Assembly: GCF_015058545.1 (NCBI RefSeq)
Contig: NZ_SVCB01000026.1
Coordinates: 1-5,299 of the forward strand
Reading direction: 5' to 3'
DNA length: 5,299 nt
From: Veillonella sp.
GTDB taxonomy: Bacteria; Bacillota; Negativicutes; Veillonellales; Veillonellaceae
The position numbers were made by a program, and so were the translations under genes. Positions 5,242-5,299 of the stretch are shown here, one piece after another. Every line of letters starts with the position of its first letter. The stretch's first letter is position 1. The notes under the pieces were generated by a model. The model saw nothing but the letters and a program-made list of their open reading frames with translations. It searched no databases and was not told the DNA's origin.

Positions 5242-5299
5242 ATGTCTAGTCTTAATTATATAGGAAAAATGCTCGGAATAAAAGATTCACATATCCAAA
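5242..5299 (+). CDS. Transposase N-terminus, probable ISL3 family (cut by window end)
   Basis: Nineteen codons are visible and the frame is open at the window edge. The peptide MSSLNYIGKMLGIKDSHIQ resembles the start of ISL3-family transposases, which often open with a short hydrophobic stretch ending in L-x-IKD-x-x-I. The DDE catalytic domain and zinc-binding N-terminal domain expected of this family lie beyond the window. AAAGGA (5224-5229) lies 12 bases before the ATG, rather far but usable. The leader terminator and possible inverted-repeat end upstream support a mobile element. With so few residues the family call is tentative. Confidence 0.6.
   Translation, partial: MSSLNYIGKMLGIKDSHIQ

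Larger units (their letters stand above)
5093..5299 (+). mobile_element. Left end of a probable ISL3-family insertion sequence (partial)
   Basis: The start of a transposase gene (5242) is preceded by about 150 bases beginning GGGTTCTATAATTT (5093). ISL3-family terminal repeats commonly begin with a GGTTCT-like sequence, and this distance to the gene fits the family. The leader contains a hairpin with an eight-T run, as insertion sequences often use to block incoming transcription. The right end and the 8-bp target duplication lie outside the window, so the left boundary is an estimate. Confidence 0.45.

Overview
The window looks like chromosomal DNA from a low-to-moderate GC anaerobe or facultative anaerobe of the Bacillota. 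Reading frames are moderately GC-rich, spacers are very AT-rich, and AGGAGG-type ribosome binding sites precede sodA, pflB and the small glycyl-radical gene. The proteins and codon choice suggest a Veillonella-like member of the Negativicutes, but that is a guess from style and not a proven assignment.

Layout: bases 1-234 hold no convincing gene. They contain three strong inverted repeats: an 11-bp one that includes AGGAGG/CCTCCT, a plus-strand terminator, and the terminator of sodA. A promoter-like pair on the minus strand sits just downstream of sodA. sodA (minus, 235-846) encodes a Mn-type superoxide dismutase with all four metal ligands. An AT-rich spacer of about 660 bp separates it from the divergent pflB (plus, 1508-3658). 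That spacer carries palindromes overlapping the candidate promoters of both genes. pflB is followed one base later by a 79-residue gene (3660-3899), then a hairpin spacer, then pflA (4076-4843). Bases 4844-5092 hold a diverged 41-bp direct repeat with hairpins. The window ends in what looks like the left end of an ISL3-family insertion sequence, with the first 19 codons of its transposase.

The main point of interest is that pyruvate formate-lyase is split into two polypeptides. The 716-residue PflB has the Cys-Cys active site but no glycyl-radical domain. The 79-residue protein is that domain, with RVSGYA and its radical glycine at residue 54. The split falls between conserved blocks. Both halves have their own ribosome binding site, and PflB has gained an unrelated acidic tail. 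PflA is the radical-SAM activase that would install the radical. I infer that the small protein is the obligate, replaceable radical-bearing subunit of the enzyme. Oxygen cuts PFL at the radical glycine, so a cheap exchangeable piece beside a superoxide dismutase fits an oxygen-tolerance theme. This resembles rescue by GrcA (YfiD) in E. coli, except that here no intact PFL is encoded in the window.
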